From positions 26,078 through 90,077 of the forward strand of contig JALFJQ010000014.1 in assembly GCA_022775085.1 (NCBI GenBank): 64,000 bases of DNA. The letters are read 5' to 3'. Numbering within the stretch: position 1 is the first letter of the stretch; each line of letters begins with the position of its first letter. Origin of the DNA: Clostridiales bacterium (GTDB lineage: Bacteria; Bacillota; Clostridia; Oscillospirales; Oscillospiraceae). Positions 53,080-61,842 of this stretch are shown one piece after another. Under the pieces are notes generated by a model. That model was not told the DNA's origin and made no database searches. It saw nothing but the letters and a program-made list of their open reading frames with translations. A program made the translations under genes and the position numbers.

Positions 53080-53826
53080 TCACAGTACCTTGCTCAAAAA
53101 ATCGATGGTTCTGGGCTGCTTGGGATGGTTGATGACCTCGTCTGGGGTGCCCTCCTCCACGATATAGCCGCCCTCCATGAAGATCACGCGGCTGGCGACC
53201 TCCCGGGCAAAGCCGATCTCATGGGTGACCACCACCATGGTCATGCCGTCGGCAGCCAGCTGCTTCATGACCTGCAATACCTCGCCAACCATCTCCGGGT
53301 CCAGGGCGGAGGTAGGCTCGTCAAAGAGCATGATGTCCGGATCCATGGCCAGCGCACGGGCGATTGCCACCCGCTGCTTCTGTCCGCCGGACAGCTGGGC
53401 CGGGTAGGCAGAAGCCTTGTCCAGCAGGCCCACGCGCTCCAGCAGTTTCATTGCCTTCTCCTTGGCTTCCGCTTTGGATGCCTTTTTCAGTTCCGTGGGA
53501 GCCAGGGTCATGTTGCCCATGACGTTCAGATTGTTAAACAGGTTAAAGTGCTGGAACACCATGCCCACATTTTCCCGCACCTTGTTGATGTCGGTCTTTT
53601 TATCGGTCAGGTCGTGGCCGTCCACAATGACTTCCCCGGCGGTGATGTCCTCCAGACGGTTCAGACACCGCAGAAGGGTGGACTTGCCGCTGCCGGAGGG
53701 ACCGAGAACGACAACTACTTCGCCCTCATAAATGTCGGTGGATACGTCCTTCAGCACTTCCAGCTTGCCGAAGTGCTTCTTCAAATGGGAAATGTGAATC
53801 TTCACATTGTTCTTATTCACGCCCAC
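53080..53826 (-). CDS. polar amino-acid ABC transporter ATPase
   Basis: A 248-residue ABC ATPase of the GlnQ/ArtP type. Walker A is [18 protein letters not shown], the Q loop is [14 protein letters not shown], the signature is [15 protein letters not shown] and Walker B is [15 protein letters not shown]. It energises uptake of polar amino acids. GTG at 53826 follows GGAGA. It overlaps the permease gene end by 14 bases. Confidence 0.95.
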   Translation of the reverse strand: MGVNKNNVKIHISHLKKHFGKLEVLKDVSTDIYEGEVVVVLGPSGSGKSTLLRCLNRLEDITAGEVIVDGHDLTDKKTDINKVRENVGMVFQHFNLFNNLNVMGNMTLAPTELKKASKAEAKEKAMKLLERVGLLDKASAYPAQLSGGQKQRVAIARALAMDPDIMLFDEPTSALDPEMVGEVLQVMKQLAADGMTMVVVTHEIGFAREVASRVIFMEGGYIVEEGTPDEVINHPKQPRTIDFLSKVL

Positions 53827-54490
53827 GGTTCAGTCTCCTTTCCAGCCGCTTTGCCAGACGGGACAGCAGCGTGATGATGATGAGGTACATGATGCCCACG
53901 ATGGTCCACACCTCGAAGGCCCGCATGGTGTTGGCCACCACGTTCTTGGCGGTGTTGACCAGCTCGGGAAAGCCGATGACGGACAGAATGGAGGTATCCT
54001 TCAGGGTGATGATGAACTGGTTGATGATACTGGGGATCATGGTGCGGATGGCCTGGGGCAGGACGACCTTGGCCATGGCACGCCAGTAGGGAAGACCCAG
54101 GCTGCGGGCAGCCTCCATCTGACCGGGATCCACGCTCTGAATACCGGCGCGGATGATCTCCGCCATGTAGGCACCGCAGTTCAGCGCCAGCGCCACAGTA
54201 CCGGCCTGCAGAGCCGTCAGGGTGAAGCGGGCGCCGCTGAACAGGCCGTTGATGGCCTGAGGCACACCGAAATAGATCATGAAGGCCAGAACGATCATGG
54301 GAACGCCCCGGATAACGTCCACGAAAATGGTCGAAATGGCGTTGCAGGCCCGGTTTTTCACCACGCTGAGCAGACCAAAGATCAGGCCCAGGATACAGGC
54401 GAAGAACAGGCCGGACAGCGCCAGCAGCAGGGTTTGGCCCATGGCCTTCAAAAGCAGGCCGCCATAGGCAGAGAGGATACGAAAAATCAC
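53813..54490 (-). CDS. amino-acid ABC transporter permease
   Basis: A 225-residue membrane subunit with about five helices. It has the conserved [20 protein letters not shown] and [20 protein letters not shown] of His/Glu/Gln-type permeases. The start is GTG at 54490, after AAAGGAG. It lies between the solute-binding protein gene and the ATPase gene; 179 bases with two repeats separate it from the former. Confidence 0.95.
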   Translation of the reverse strand: MIFRILSAYGGLLLKAMGQTLLLALSGLFFACILGLIFGLLSVVKNRACNAISTIFVDVIRGVPMIVLAFMIYFGVPQAINGLFSGARFTLTALQAGTVALALNCGAYMAEIIRAGIQSVDPGQMEAARSLGLPYWRAMAKVVLPQAIRTMIPSIINQFIITLKDTSILSVIGFPELVNTAKNVVANTMRAFEVWTIVGIMYLIIITLLSRLAKRLERRLNRGRE

Positions 54491-54521
54491 AGGCAGGACT
54501 CCTTTCGGGGGAATAATTTAC

Positions 54522-54611
54522 AGTTGAAAGTTGAAAGTGGAAAGTATTCGATTTACTTTGAACCGTTTCGGTGAGATTGTTCTATCAACTTTCCATTTTC
54601 AACTTTCAACT
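54522..54611. repeat. AT-rich inverted repeat in the ABC operon
   Basis: Arms of 24 bases (54522-54545 and 54588-54611) pair with one mismatch; the left arm starts AGTTGAAAGTTGAAAG. It resembles in style the repeat at 3240-3322. Confidence 0.8.
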
Positions 54612-54631
54612 ATTTTCTTGATATTACGAAA

Positions 54632-54657
54632 TAGGGGACGCCTACAGGCGTCCCCTA
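54632..54657. repeat. GC-rich palindromic repeat
   Basis: Perfect palindromic arms TAGGGGACGCCT and AGGCGTCCCCTA with a two-base centre. It lies just 12 bases after the binding-protein gene and may also act as a stabilising or partial terminator hairpin. Confidence 0.75.
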
Positions 54658-54669
54658 CGGGCGGGACAA

Positions 54670-55494
54670 TTAACCCAGGTACTTGGCCAGGATCTCGTCG
54701 TACTTGCCGTTTGCCTTGATGTTGGCAAGGCCGGCGTTGAACATATCCACCAGCTCCTGGTTGTCGGCGTTGAAAATGGCGAAGCCATAGTCGCCGCCGG
54801 CGTTGGCAGTGCCGTCCAGCACCTTCAGAGCCAGACCGCCGTCCTTAATGGAAGCCTGCATGATGGGGGTGTCCTCGAAGCAGGCAACACACTGGCCGCC
54901 CAGAACGGCCTGATACATGGTGGGGGAATCCTCGAAGTACACAATGTTGAAGCCGTACTGATCCTTCAGGCTCTCGGCGTAAGCAGCACCCTGGGTGCCG
55001 GTCTTAACAGCAACATCCTTGCCCTTCAGACCATCGAAGCCGGTGATGTCAGAGTCGGCGGCAACGGTCATGCTCTGGGTGGCGTTGTAGTAGCCGTCGG
55101 AGAAAATCCAGCCGGAGGCCTTCCGCTCTTCGGTGATGGAAGCGCCGGCGATCATGCCGTCGGCCTGACCGGCCTGGCAGGCAGCAATGGCGGCATCCCA
55201 GCCCAGGCTCTTCAGCTCATAGTCGAAGCCCTGGTCAGCGGCAACGGCAGCGAGAATGTCCACATCGATACCCACGAAATTGCCGGAAGCATCGGTGTAC
55301 TCGAAGGGCTTGAAGACGGTGTCGGAAGCGATGATCCACTTCTTGGCGGGGGCGGCAGGAGCCTCGGTGGCAGCGGGCGCGGCGGCCTCGGAAGCGGCCG
55401 CGGGGGCCTGGGTCTCAGCGGGCTTGGAGCCGCCGCAGGCAGCCAGAGACAGCACCATCAGGGCAGCCAGACACAGTGCGAATAACTTTTTCAT
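54670..55494 (-). CDS. amino-acid-binding lipoprotein of the ABC transporter
   Basis: A 274-residue extracellular binding protein. The signal peptide ends in the lipobox LSLAACGGS, so it is anchored as a lipoprotein. The mature part is the periplasmic-binding fold for polar amino acids: DTVFKPFEYTDASGNFVGID and AGASITEERKASGWIFSDGY. GGAAAGGA precedes the ATG at 55494. It is the first gene of a transporter operon read on the minus strand, with permease and ATPase downstream. Confidence 0.94.
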   Translation of the reverse strand: MKKLFALCLAALMVLSLAACGGSKPAETQAPAAASEAAAPAATEAPAAPAKKWIIASDTVFKPFEYTDASGNFVGIDVDILAAVAADQGFDYELKSLGWDAAIAACQAGQADGMIAGASITEERKASGWIFSDGYYNATQSMTVAADSDITGFDGLKGKDVAVKTGTQGAAYAESLKDQYGFNIVYFEDSPTMYQAVLGGQCVACFEDTPIMQASIKDGGLALKVLDGTANAGGDYGFAIFNADNQELVDMFNAGLANIKANGKYDEILAKYLG

Positions 55495-55697
55495 AAAAAT
55501 ACATCCTTTCCTCATTTTATTCTCTGAAAGAAGATTCCCGTCGGGAAAAGGCGGGGGGATGAATGGGAAAAAGGCGGCAGTTTTTCACCGCAACGCCTTT
55601 GTTTCCATACATCTTATGCAAAATAATACCACTTTATCGAGTAAAAGTCAACACGAGGGAAGGACATTTGTACATATTCGACGGATTCAACAAATTC

Positions 55698-56288
55698 TTA
55701 TAAAATTTCAGCCGCTTCCTTAAGCAGTTGGTACGCCTTTTCCATCCCCAGGGAGCTGGTACACAGGGTCAGGTCGTAGTTGCGGCAGTCGCCGTAGGCC
55801 CGGCCGGTCATTTTTTCGCAGTAGGTACGCCGGGCACGGTCAGCGGTGTTCATATCGGATTCCAGCACGGACAGCGGCGTGTCCGGCATTTCCTTGCGGA
55901 TCCGCATCAGCCGCCAGCTGTGGTCGGCGTGGACGAAGACCCGCAGGCAGTGGTCGTATTCTCTGAGTATGTAGTCGGCGTTTCGGCCCACGATGACGCA
56001 GCTTTCCTTGTTGGCAAGCTGACGGATGGCCTTCACCTGGGCTTCCCACAGCTCCTCGCTCAAAGGGCGGCTGTAGAAATTGAACAGGCTCTGGGTAAAG
56101 CCGAATTCCAGAGGAACTTTCTCGTCCCACTGGCGAACCTGCTCCGGGGTCAGGTGGGCGCTTGCCTTGGCGGTGCGCAGAATGATGTCCCGGTCGTAGA
56201 AGGCGATGCCCAGCTCCCGGGCCAGGCGGCGGCCCAGCTCCCGGCCGCCCGCGCCGAATTCTCTGCCGATGGTGATGATACGCTTCAT
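55698..56288 (-). CDS. cytidylate kinase-like family protein
   Basis: A 196-residue P-loop kinase of the cytidylate-kinase-like group. It begins IITIGREFGAGGRELGRRLA and has FYDRDIILRTAKAS, CVIVGRNADYILR and RYRR-type lid residues (ADRARRTYCEKMTGRAYG). GAGGAGG lies upstream of the ATG. Its substrate is unknown; the family is distinct from Cmk. It has no obvious operon partner. Confidence 0.9.
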   Translation of the reverse strand: MKRIITIGREFGAGGRELGRRLARELGIAFYDRDIILRTAKASAHLTPEQVRQWDEKVPLEFGFTQSLFNFYSRPLSEELWEAQVKAIRQLANKESCVIVGRNADYILREYDHCLRVFVHADHSWRLMRIRKEMPDTPLSVLESDMNTADRARRTYCEKMTGRAYGDCRNYDLTLCTSSLGMEKAYQLLKEAAEIL

Positions 56289-56432
56289 AAGGAAACCTCC
56301 TCACACTTGCCGCTTCCTGTCATTTTGCGGAAAATCTCCGCCGTGGAAGCAGAACTTCTTGTGCAGAAACATCATAGCACATTTGCCCGGCGGGTTCAAC
56401 AGGGTATTTGCGAAAATTGCTCTGAGGACATC

Positions 56433-56461
56433 GTAGGGCGGGGGCAAGCCACCCGCCCTAC
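56433..56461. repeat. family B palindromic repeat, variant copy
   Basis: Begins GTAGGGCGGG and ends CCCGCCCTAC with a changed centre (GGCAAGCCA). Related to the copies at 1831 and 61806. Confidence 0.75.
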
Positions 56462-56502
56462 TTTGTCGAATTGAGGGGGATAATTGTCAATTGTCCTTCT
56501 CC

Positions 56503-57603
56503 TCACGGTTCCCGGTAGGCAAACCAGTAGTCGCCCACCTGTCCCCAGACCTCTCCGCCGGTCTGCCATGGAGCATAGTAGAGAACATCTTTGGGCAGAA
56601 TGTAGGGGCCGTACATGGCGGCGGTGACGGCATCATACTGCGTCTGCTCCGGCTGGGCGTTTTGCAGATAGTAGACGCTGCCGAAGGTCTCCGACCACCA
56701 GAGCACCTTGTCCACGGTGTTGGGGTATTCGTCGGAAACCAGCCGGTTGAGGATGACTTCCACTACGGCCTGCTGCACCTCCTCGGGCTGATTGCGGGCC
56801 TGTACCCAGGCGAGGCAGGCCAGGGTGTAAATATCCTCCTCCGGCAGCTCGTAGCCAGTATACCGGCTCTCTGGCTGCTCCGGCTTGCTGGCGTCGAACA
56901 GTTCGAAATCAGCGGGTATTGCTGACTTGTCAAAGACCCAGGCACCGCTGTAGCCGCTGGTGATGGTGTACTCCTGGAAGCCGTTGCAGAAGCCGTCAAT
57001 CAGCAGTTCACTGCTGTAATTTGGCTCAAAGGGATCCTTCACGATGATGAGACTGTCGTCGGTCAGTCCGGACAGCACAATAAAATGCTGTCCGGTGGTG
57101 AAGGGCGAACGATCATTTTCCATGACGATGGCCACCTTGCCCTCCTTCAGGGCCTGCTGGGTCACCCGCCAGTCATAATTCTTTTCAAAGGGCAGTCCCA
57201 ACTGCTGGGCGGCATATTCCAGCCGGTCCACGTTGGTTTTTCCGTATTTGGCAAAGTGGTAGACCAGCTGATCCGGCGTATATTCATGATCCGTCAGATA
57301 GGTGGCGACCATCGCCAAGGCAGTCATGCTGCATCCACTGGTGGCGATGGTTCCATCGCCAAATTTGATGTAGGGATAATCCGTTTGAAAAAACAGCGGC
57401 ACCGTGTCATAGGTGAGCGGAACCGGCTCCGTTTCCGCAATGGTGGGGACCTGCGTCTCCTGCGGAAGAGTCTGGACCGGGACAGTGATCTCAGCGGCAG
57501 TCGGGACGGGCTGAGGGACGGACTGCTCCGCGCAGGCACCCAACAGGGCGGCGGACAGCAGCAGGGACAGCATGGTAATCATGGCTTTTTGGATTTTTCT
57601 CAC
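56503..57603 (-). CDS. C39-like/SleB-like lipoprotein, copy B (Glu to Gln in SleB-like domain)
   Basis: A 366-residue paralogue of the protein at 9595. GTG at 57603 is used, after AGGAG; the signal peptide ends in the lipobox LLGAC (Cys24). The C39-like domain keeps Cys91 (SGCSMTALAMV), His173 (TGQHFIVL) and Asp190. In the C-terminal SleB-like domain, LAWVQARNQPEEVQQ has Gln268 where copy A has Glu305, and a second Glu is also Gln. So the papain-like domain looks active and the hydrolase domain looks non-catalytic, the reverse of copy A. It lies downstream of a secreted Glu-rich protein gene. Confidence 0.87.
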   Translation of the reverse strand: MRKIQKAMITMLSLLLSAALLGACAEQSVPQPVPTAAEITVPVQTLPQETQVPTIAETEPVPLTYDTVPLFFQTDYPYIKFGDGTIATSGCSMTALAMVATYLTDHEYTPDQLVYHFAKYGKTNVDRLEYAAQQLGLPFEKNYDWRVTQQALKEGKVAIVMENDRSPFTTGQHFIVLSGLTDDSLIIVKDPFEPNYSSELLIDGFCNGFQEYTITSGYSGAWVFDKSAIPADFELFDASKPEQPESRYTGYELPEEDIYTLACLAWVQARNQPEEVQQAVVEVILNRLVSDEYPNTVDKVLWWSETFGSVYYLQNAQPEQTQYDAVTAAMYGPYILPKDVLYYAPWQTGGEVWGQVGDYWFAYREP

Positions 57604-57648
57604 GGCCAGTGGCTCCTGTCTCTTGGGAATCTCTGAATCAATCGCTTT

Positions 57649-57673
57649 CTGCGGATCTCGCTGAGATCCGCAG
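57649..57673. repeat. perfect hairpin between copy B and the secreted protein
   Basis: Eleven-base arms CTGCGGATCTC and GAGATCCGCAG with a three-base loop; no T tract. It may stabilise or separate the two transcripts. Confidence 0.6.
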
Positions 57674-57718
57674 ACGCAATTGCGCTGAATTATTGCAGTC
57701 TCCGGAAAACAGCAGGGG

Positions 57719-58603
57719 TCAGCCTTCCGTTTCTTCCGGCGCTGTTGCTTCGTCCGGCTCGGTAACGGAGGCGGTTTCCGGGGGTGCGGCGGTTTCCTCC
57801 GCCGCTTCCGTTTCTGCGGATGTCTCGGTTTCCGCGGGGACGGTTTCCTCCGGCACTTCCTCCGCGGCAACGCTCTGACCGAAGGTCAGGCTGCCGATCA
57901 TTTTCTCCAGCTCTTCCATGCCGGCCTTGCCGCTGTCACAGGAAAGATAAACCTCAATGAGCCGGCCGTTGACGATGGTATTGTAGATCACAAAACCGCA
58001 GTCCTCGGACAGGTCAAAGGCGACATAGGTGTTTTTGCCCACGGTTTTCAGCTTCGCGGGATAGTTTCCGTACCAGTATTTGGACATATAGTCGGCGACC
58101 TGCCTGCGGGCGGGGGTGTTCAGCTTGCTCAGATCCCCCATCATGGCTGCGAAGGTGTCATCGGATTCGGTGATGTAGACGGACTGACCGGTATAGAAGT
58201 CATAGATGTCCATATGGATGCGGTTGTCCACATAATTTTTCAGAGCGCCGCTGACATCGGGAAACAGGCTCATGTAGATCTCCAGCTGCTGGTAGATGTC
58301 CTGGGTGATGCAGTACGCGCCGAAGGGAACGGTGATGGACATCTGGGTGCCGGCGGCGGTGACGACGGTGAATACGCCGCTGTCTTTGTCGATTACGACG
58401 GAATCTGTGGAAGAGGGGGTGACGGCAGCACCCCTGTCGGTGTAGATGGACTTTTTCTCCACAAAACAGCGGCTTCCAATGACGGAAGCGTCCATTTCAT
58501 CGGCTTTGGCGGTTGTTTTGACAGACGTGGTCTCCGCGGCACAGACCGTGCTCAGACTCAGCAGTGTCAGAAGTGTCAGTACAAGCGCAATGATTCTTTT
58601 CAT
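57719..58603 (-). CDS. secreted Glu/Thr/Pro-tailed protein, function unknown
   Basis: A 294-residue exported protein. A signal peptide (MKRIIALVLTLLTLLSLST) ends near VCAAE. The central part has mixed alpha/beta character with FTVVTAAGTQMSITVPFGAY and NTYVAFDLSEDCGFVIYN. The last 50 residues are acidic and repetitive (EEVPEETVPAETETSAETEA), resembling the linkers of the C39/SleB paralogues. GAGGAGG lies eight bases before the ATG. It lies upstream of copy B on the same strand. Confidence 0.78.
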   Translation of the reverse strand: MKRIIALVLTLLTLLSLSTVCAAETTSVKTTAKADEMDASVIGSRCFVEKKSIYTDRGAAVTPSSTDSVVIDKDSGVFTVVTAAGTQMSITVPFGAYCITQDIYQQLEIYMSLFPDVSGALKNYVDNRIHMDIYDFYTGQSVYITESDDTFAAMMGDLSKLNTPARRQVADYMSKYWYGNYPAKLKTVGKNTYVAFDLSEDCGFVIYNTIVNGRLIEVYLSCDSGKAGMEELEKMIGSLTFGQSVAAEEVPEETVPAETETSAETEAAEETAAPPETASVTEPDEATAPEETEG

Positions 58604-58679
58604 AGTGGGTTCCTCCTCGTGTTCCAAAGGGATGGATGCTGTTATTCTATCTCTCCCACAGGAAAATGGCAATATCCAA

Positions 58680-58848
58680 TTAAGGCAACACCGCACAATG
58701 GGAGCTGCGGGCTTCGGCGGACCTTTTGCCCCAATCGTGCAGTATGAAAAATGGGAAATACATCCAGTATTCCCGCATTTTCCATACTTTCGCTTGGACC
58801 AAAATCTCCCGCCGAATCTCCTTGCCCCATTATGCGGTGTTGCCTTAA
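58680..58848. mobile_element. MITE-like palindromic element
   Basis: 169 bases flanked by near-perfect inverted ends, TTAAGGCAACACCGCA and TGCGGTGTTGCCTTAA. The interior also folds back on itself (ATGAAAAATGGGA with TCCCGCATTTTCCAT). It has no coding capacity and occupies much of the 351-base gap before moaE. The outer TTAA may be the target duplication. Confidence 0.82.
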
Positions 58849-58954
58849 CAGAAAATGATTTTTTATACAAAAAATACTTCCATTTTTTGGTAAACTGTGA
58901 TATAATAAATCAGTTATCATTCCATCGCTGGTCATAGAATCAGGAGGTCACAGC

Positions 58955-59350
58955 ATGCGCAAAAAATCGCCCCCCTCTATGGATGCCTGGCTGAGGGAAG
59001 CCAAGCAGCACGAGAGCGCGCCGAAAATCGGAATGTACCTGACCCATAACGGTGTCGTCCGGCAGAGCGCCAGGGCCAAGGTCCGCGGCGGCGAGGAACA
59101 TACAAAGCCCGTTACCGGGATGTACTTTTCCTATGACCCGGAAAAGGTGGAGGCCGCAATCGCTGAGACTTATAAAATGGAAGGCATCTACTACATTAAA
59201 GTCTGGCTCAACGAAGGGGAACTTAACCTGGGGGATGACATCATGTATGTGCTCATCGGCGGCGACATTCGGCCCCATGTCGTGGATGCCCTGCAAAGTC
59301 TGGTGGGACGCATCAAAAGCGGATGTGTCACGGAAACGGAGCGGAACTGA
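58955..59350 (+). CDS. moaE: MoaE-like molybdopterin synthase large-subunit family protein
   Basis: A 131-residue protein matching the MoaE family: SARAKVRGGEEHTKPVTGMY, AETYKMEGIYYIKVWLNEGE, then LNLGDDIMYVLIGGDIRPHV. MoaE holds the sulfur-transfer site of molybdopterin synthase. No MoaD gene is adjacent. AGGAGG lies upstream of the ATG. FmdE follows one base later, so both genes work in molybdenum cofactor or Mo-enzyme biology, matching the hydroxylase locus 20 kb away. Confidence 0.85.
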   Translation: MRKKSPPSMDAWLREAKQHESAPKIGMYLTHNGVVRQSARAKVRGGEEHTKPVTGMYFSYDPEKVEAAIAETYKMEGIYYIKVWLNEGELNLGDDIMYVLIGGDIRPHVVDALQSLVGRIKSGCVTETERN

Positions 59351-59351
59351 C

Positions 59352-59873
59352 ATGACGGATTGGGAAAAATGCGTGGAATTTCACGGACACAGCTGCGGCG
59401 GCCTTCGGATTGGCTATCAGGCCGCGCGGTACGCCATGGAGCTGCTGAACATCGGCTTTTCCGACAAGGAACAGGTGGTGTGCATCAGCGAGAATGACGC
59501 CTGCGGTGTGGATGCCATCCAGGTGATGCTGGGATGCAGCATTGGCAAGGGGAATCTGCTGTTTCACATGACCGGAAAGCAGGCGTTTTCCTTTTACAAC
59601 CGGGCAAGCGGACAGTCCGTCCGGCTGCTTCTGAAGCCAAAACCAGCTGACATGACCCCGGAGGAATCCTCCCGGTACTATTTTGACCATAGCTGCCGGG
59701 AACTGTTCACGGCTATGCCTGCCCGACTGCCGCTGCCCACCCCGGCGAAAATTTTTGACAGCTACAACTGTGAATGCTGCGGGGAAAAGACCGGAGCAAA
59801 CTGGATCCGCATTGTGGACGGCAGAAAGCTCTGCCTTGACTGCTGCGGAACCTATAACCGTTTCGATGTGTGA
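59352..59873 (+). CDS. FmdE-family protein with zinc-finger tail
   Basis: A 173-residue protein of the FmdE family, relatives of formylmethanofuran dehydrogenase subunit E that occur beside molybdenum genes. The N-terminal motif is CVEFHGHSCGGLRIGYQAA, followed by CISENDACGVDAIQ and MLGCSIGKGNL. The C-terminus has a treble-clef zinc site, CECCGE ... CLDCC. The ATG is one base after the moaE stop. Function is not established in this organism. Confidence 0.88.
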   Translation: MTDWEKCVEFHGHSCGGLRIGYQAARYAMELLNIGFSDKEQVVCISENDACGVDAIQVMLGCSIGKGNLLFHMTGKQAFSFYNRASGQSVRLLLKPKPADMTPEESSRYYFDHSCRELFTAMPARLPLPTPAKIFDSYNCECCGEKTGANWIRIVDGRKLCLDCCGTYNRFDV

Positions 59874-59935
59874 TGCCGCCCTTCAGCGCGGTGCCATCGG
59901 TCGGACGGATGAACTATGAATCGGAGGAAATCAAC

Positions 59936-60736
59936 TTGCAGAAACAGAATACGATTACACTGATTGTCAAAAGAAAGGAAGTAATTGTCAGCATCAGCAC
60001 GATTCTCTATGTTCTGATGACCGGAAACAGTGCCAAAATCCACGTTCGAGGCGGAAAGGTCTACGAAGCACGGATTCCGCTGGTGAATCTGATGGAGGTC
60101 CTGGAGGAGGACTTCATCCTGATACGACGGGGCTGCATGGTGTCGGTCATGGCGATCCATGAGATCGGTGACAAGGTGATCCTGAGCAGCGGAGAGCAGC
60201 TGAAATATACGGTCAGAAAGAAAAAGGAGATCATCGCGGCATTCCGGGAAAAGCAGCAGCGCATGATCCGGAACTTTTCCATGAAGGGGCTCCCTGCCAC
60301 ACCGGAGGAGTATCGGGCGCACTACGCCGGCTTTGAAAGCATGCCCTTTGCTTTTACGGATATTGAGATGGTGTTTGACGATCAGAGCCGAGCGGTGGAT
60401 TGGGTATTCCGCTATGGCAATCCCGCTCTGGCGAAGCTGGAGAAAATACCGCTGGACCGGTTGATCGGAAGTTCCTTTGGCACACTGTTTCCCAATATGG
60501 ATTCCAAGTGGCTTCGCAGCTACGAGCGGGCAGCCCTGTATGGGGAGACACTGGAAATCATGGATTACAGTCCGGAGATAGATACCAACCTGAAGGTGAT
60601 CTGCTTTCCCACGTATCCGGGGCACTGCGGATGTATCCTGTTTGATATTTCTCAGATCCAGTTCACCAGAAGCAGCAGCGATGCGGAGAAGACCCTGATG
60701 CTCTACCTTGGCAGGCAGCTTGGGGAGCAGGACTGA
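59936..60736 (+). CDS. LytTR DNA-binding protein with C-terminal PAS-like domain
   Basis: A 266-residue regulator. The N-terminal 100 residues are LytTR-like: ILYVLMTGNSAKIHVRGGKV, LMEVLEEDFILIRRGCMVSV and ILSSGEQLKYTVRKKKEII. After a basic linker, about residues 150-255 look like a PAS domain (WVFRYGNPALAKLEKIPLDR, LIGSSFGTLFPNMDSKWLRS). The TTG at 59936 is chosen because GGAGG lies eight bases upstream; earlier ATGs lack a site. The DNA-binding part is N-terminal, which is unusual. It may control moaE-fmdE. Confidence 0.82.
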   Translation: MQKQNTITLIVKRKEVIVSISTILYVLMTGNSAKIHVRGGKVYEARIPLVNLMEVLEEDFILIRRGCMVSVMAIHEIGDKVILSSGEQLKYTVRKKKEIIAAFREKQQRMIRNFSMKGLPATPEEYRAHYAGFESMPFAFTDIEMVFDDQSRAVDWVFRYGNPALAKLEKIPLDRLIGSSFGTLFPNMDSKWLRSYERAALYGETLEIMDYSPEIDTNLKVICFPTYPGHCGCILFDISQIQFTRSSSDAEKTLMLYLGRQLGEQD

Positions 60737-60754
60737 CCAATATACCCTGTATGA

Positions 60755-60787
60755 CGCCTGTATGGAACTATCCATACGGGCGTTTTT
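60755..60787 (+). terminator. terminator after the LytTR gene
   Basis: Stem CGCCTGTATGGA/TCCATACGGGCG with loop ACTA, followed by TTTTT. Confidence 0.88.
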
Positions 60788-60816
60788 GACGCGGTGAGAG
60801 AAAGTATCCGCGCCGG

Positions 60817-60845
60817 TTGCAATCGGGAGAAAAATGTGGTACAGT
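60817..60845 (+). promoter_or_regulatory. predicted promoter of the EamA transporter
   Basis: TTGCAA and TACAGT are separated by 17 bases. Confidence 0.65.
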
Positions 60846-60873
60846 AAGTCGAATTTTGCAGCGAGGTAGACCG

Positions 60874-61752
60874 ATGAACAACATAAAGACCTATTTGATT
60901 CTCTTTGGCGGGGTATTTGCCCTTTCCACCTCCGCCATCTGGGTGCGTGTGGCGGCGGCTCCATCCTCTGTCACGGCATTTTACAGGCTTGCCATCACAG
61001 CGGCGGCGATGCTGCCTTTTTTCCTGCTGAGCAAATCCTGCCGGGCAGAGGTCAAAGCCCTGCGCCGGGGCCAGTGGGGCAGAACCATGGCGGCAGGGGC
61101 GTTTCTGGCCCTTCACTACCTGTTGTGGTTTGAATCCCTGAACTACACCTCCATTGCCAGCTCCACGGTGATCGTGTGTTTACAGCCACTGTTTTCCATC
61201 GTGCTTGAACGGGTGCTTCTCAAATCCCGCCTTCGACCCGCCGCGCTGGTGGGCTGCGGCATCGCGCTGATTGGCAGCGTCATCATCGGCTTCGGGGATT
61301 TTCAGATCAGCGGACTGAGCCTGCTGGGGGACGTGCTGGCCTTTGTAGCGGCGGGAGTGATCTCCGGGTATTACTTCCTGGGCCAGACCATCCGCAAAGA
61401 GGTGTCTGCCCTGACCTATTCCGTGCTGGCCTACATCACCAGCGCGGCCGTGCTGCTGATCTACACGCTGGTTCGAGGGGAAGCGCTGACCGGCTACCCG
61501 TCCCAGACATGGCTGGCCTTTGTGGGCATCGCCCTGATCGCCACGGTGGGCGGACAATTCGTTTTCAACTTGCTTTTGAAACAATTGCCCGCTTCCGCTG
61601 TGACCATGAGCATTCTGGGGGAGCCTATCGGCACCTGCATCTTGGCGTACCTGTTCCTCCACGAGTCGATTTCGCTTCAGCAGCTCATTGGCATCGTGAC
61701 CATCATCGGAGGACTGAGCGTCTATTTCCTCGTCCCAAGTCATAAAAAATGA
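60874..61752 (+). CDS. EamA/DMT-family membrane exporter
   Basis: A 292-residue protein with ten predicted membrane helices in two EamA repeats: LILFGGVFALSTSAIWVRVA opens the first, and LLGDVLAFVAAGVISGYYFL opens the second. ILGEPIGTCILAYLFLHESI is the typical conserved segment near the end. These transporters export small metabolites or drugs. GAGGTAG lies six bases before the ATG at 60874. It is transcribed alone. Confidence 0.92.
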   Translation: MNNIKTYLILFGGVFALSTSAIWVRVAAAPSSVTAFYRLAITAAAMLPFFLLSKSCRAEVKALRRGQWGRTMAAGAFLALHYLLWFESLNYTSIASSTVIVCLQPLFSIVLERVLLKSRLRPAALVGCGIALIGSVIIGFGDFQISGLSLLGDVLAFVAAGVISGYYFLGQTIRKEVSALTYSVLAYITSAAVLLIYTLVRGEALTGYPSQTWLAFVGIALIATVGGQFVFNLLLKQLPASAVTMSILGEPIGTCILAYLFLHESISLQQLIGIVTIIGGLSVYFLVPSHKK

Positions 61753-61754
61753 AA

Positions 61755-61794
61755 TCAGCCGGTATGACAGAATTTTGTCATACCGGCTGGTTTG
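61755..61794 (+). terminator. terminator after the EamA gene
   Basis: Stem CAGCCGGTATGACA/TGTCATACCGGCTG with loop GAATTT, followed by GTTTG. Confidence 0.85.
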
Positions 61795-61805
61795 CGATAT
61801 TGTCT

Positions 61806-61833
61806 GTAGGGCGGGGTCATGACCCCGCCCTAC
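61806..61833. repeat. 28-base perfect palindromic repeat, family B copy
   Basis: Identical in all 28 positions to the copy at 1831-1858, and again directly beside the end of a gene. Confidence 0.88.
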
Positions 61834-61842
61834 GATTCGTAC

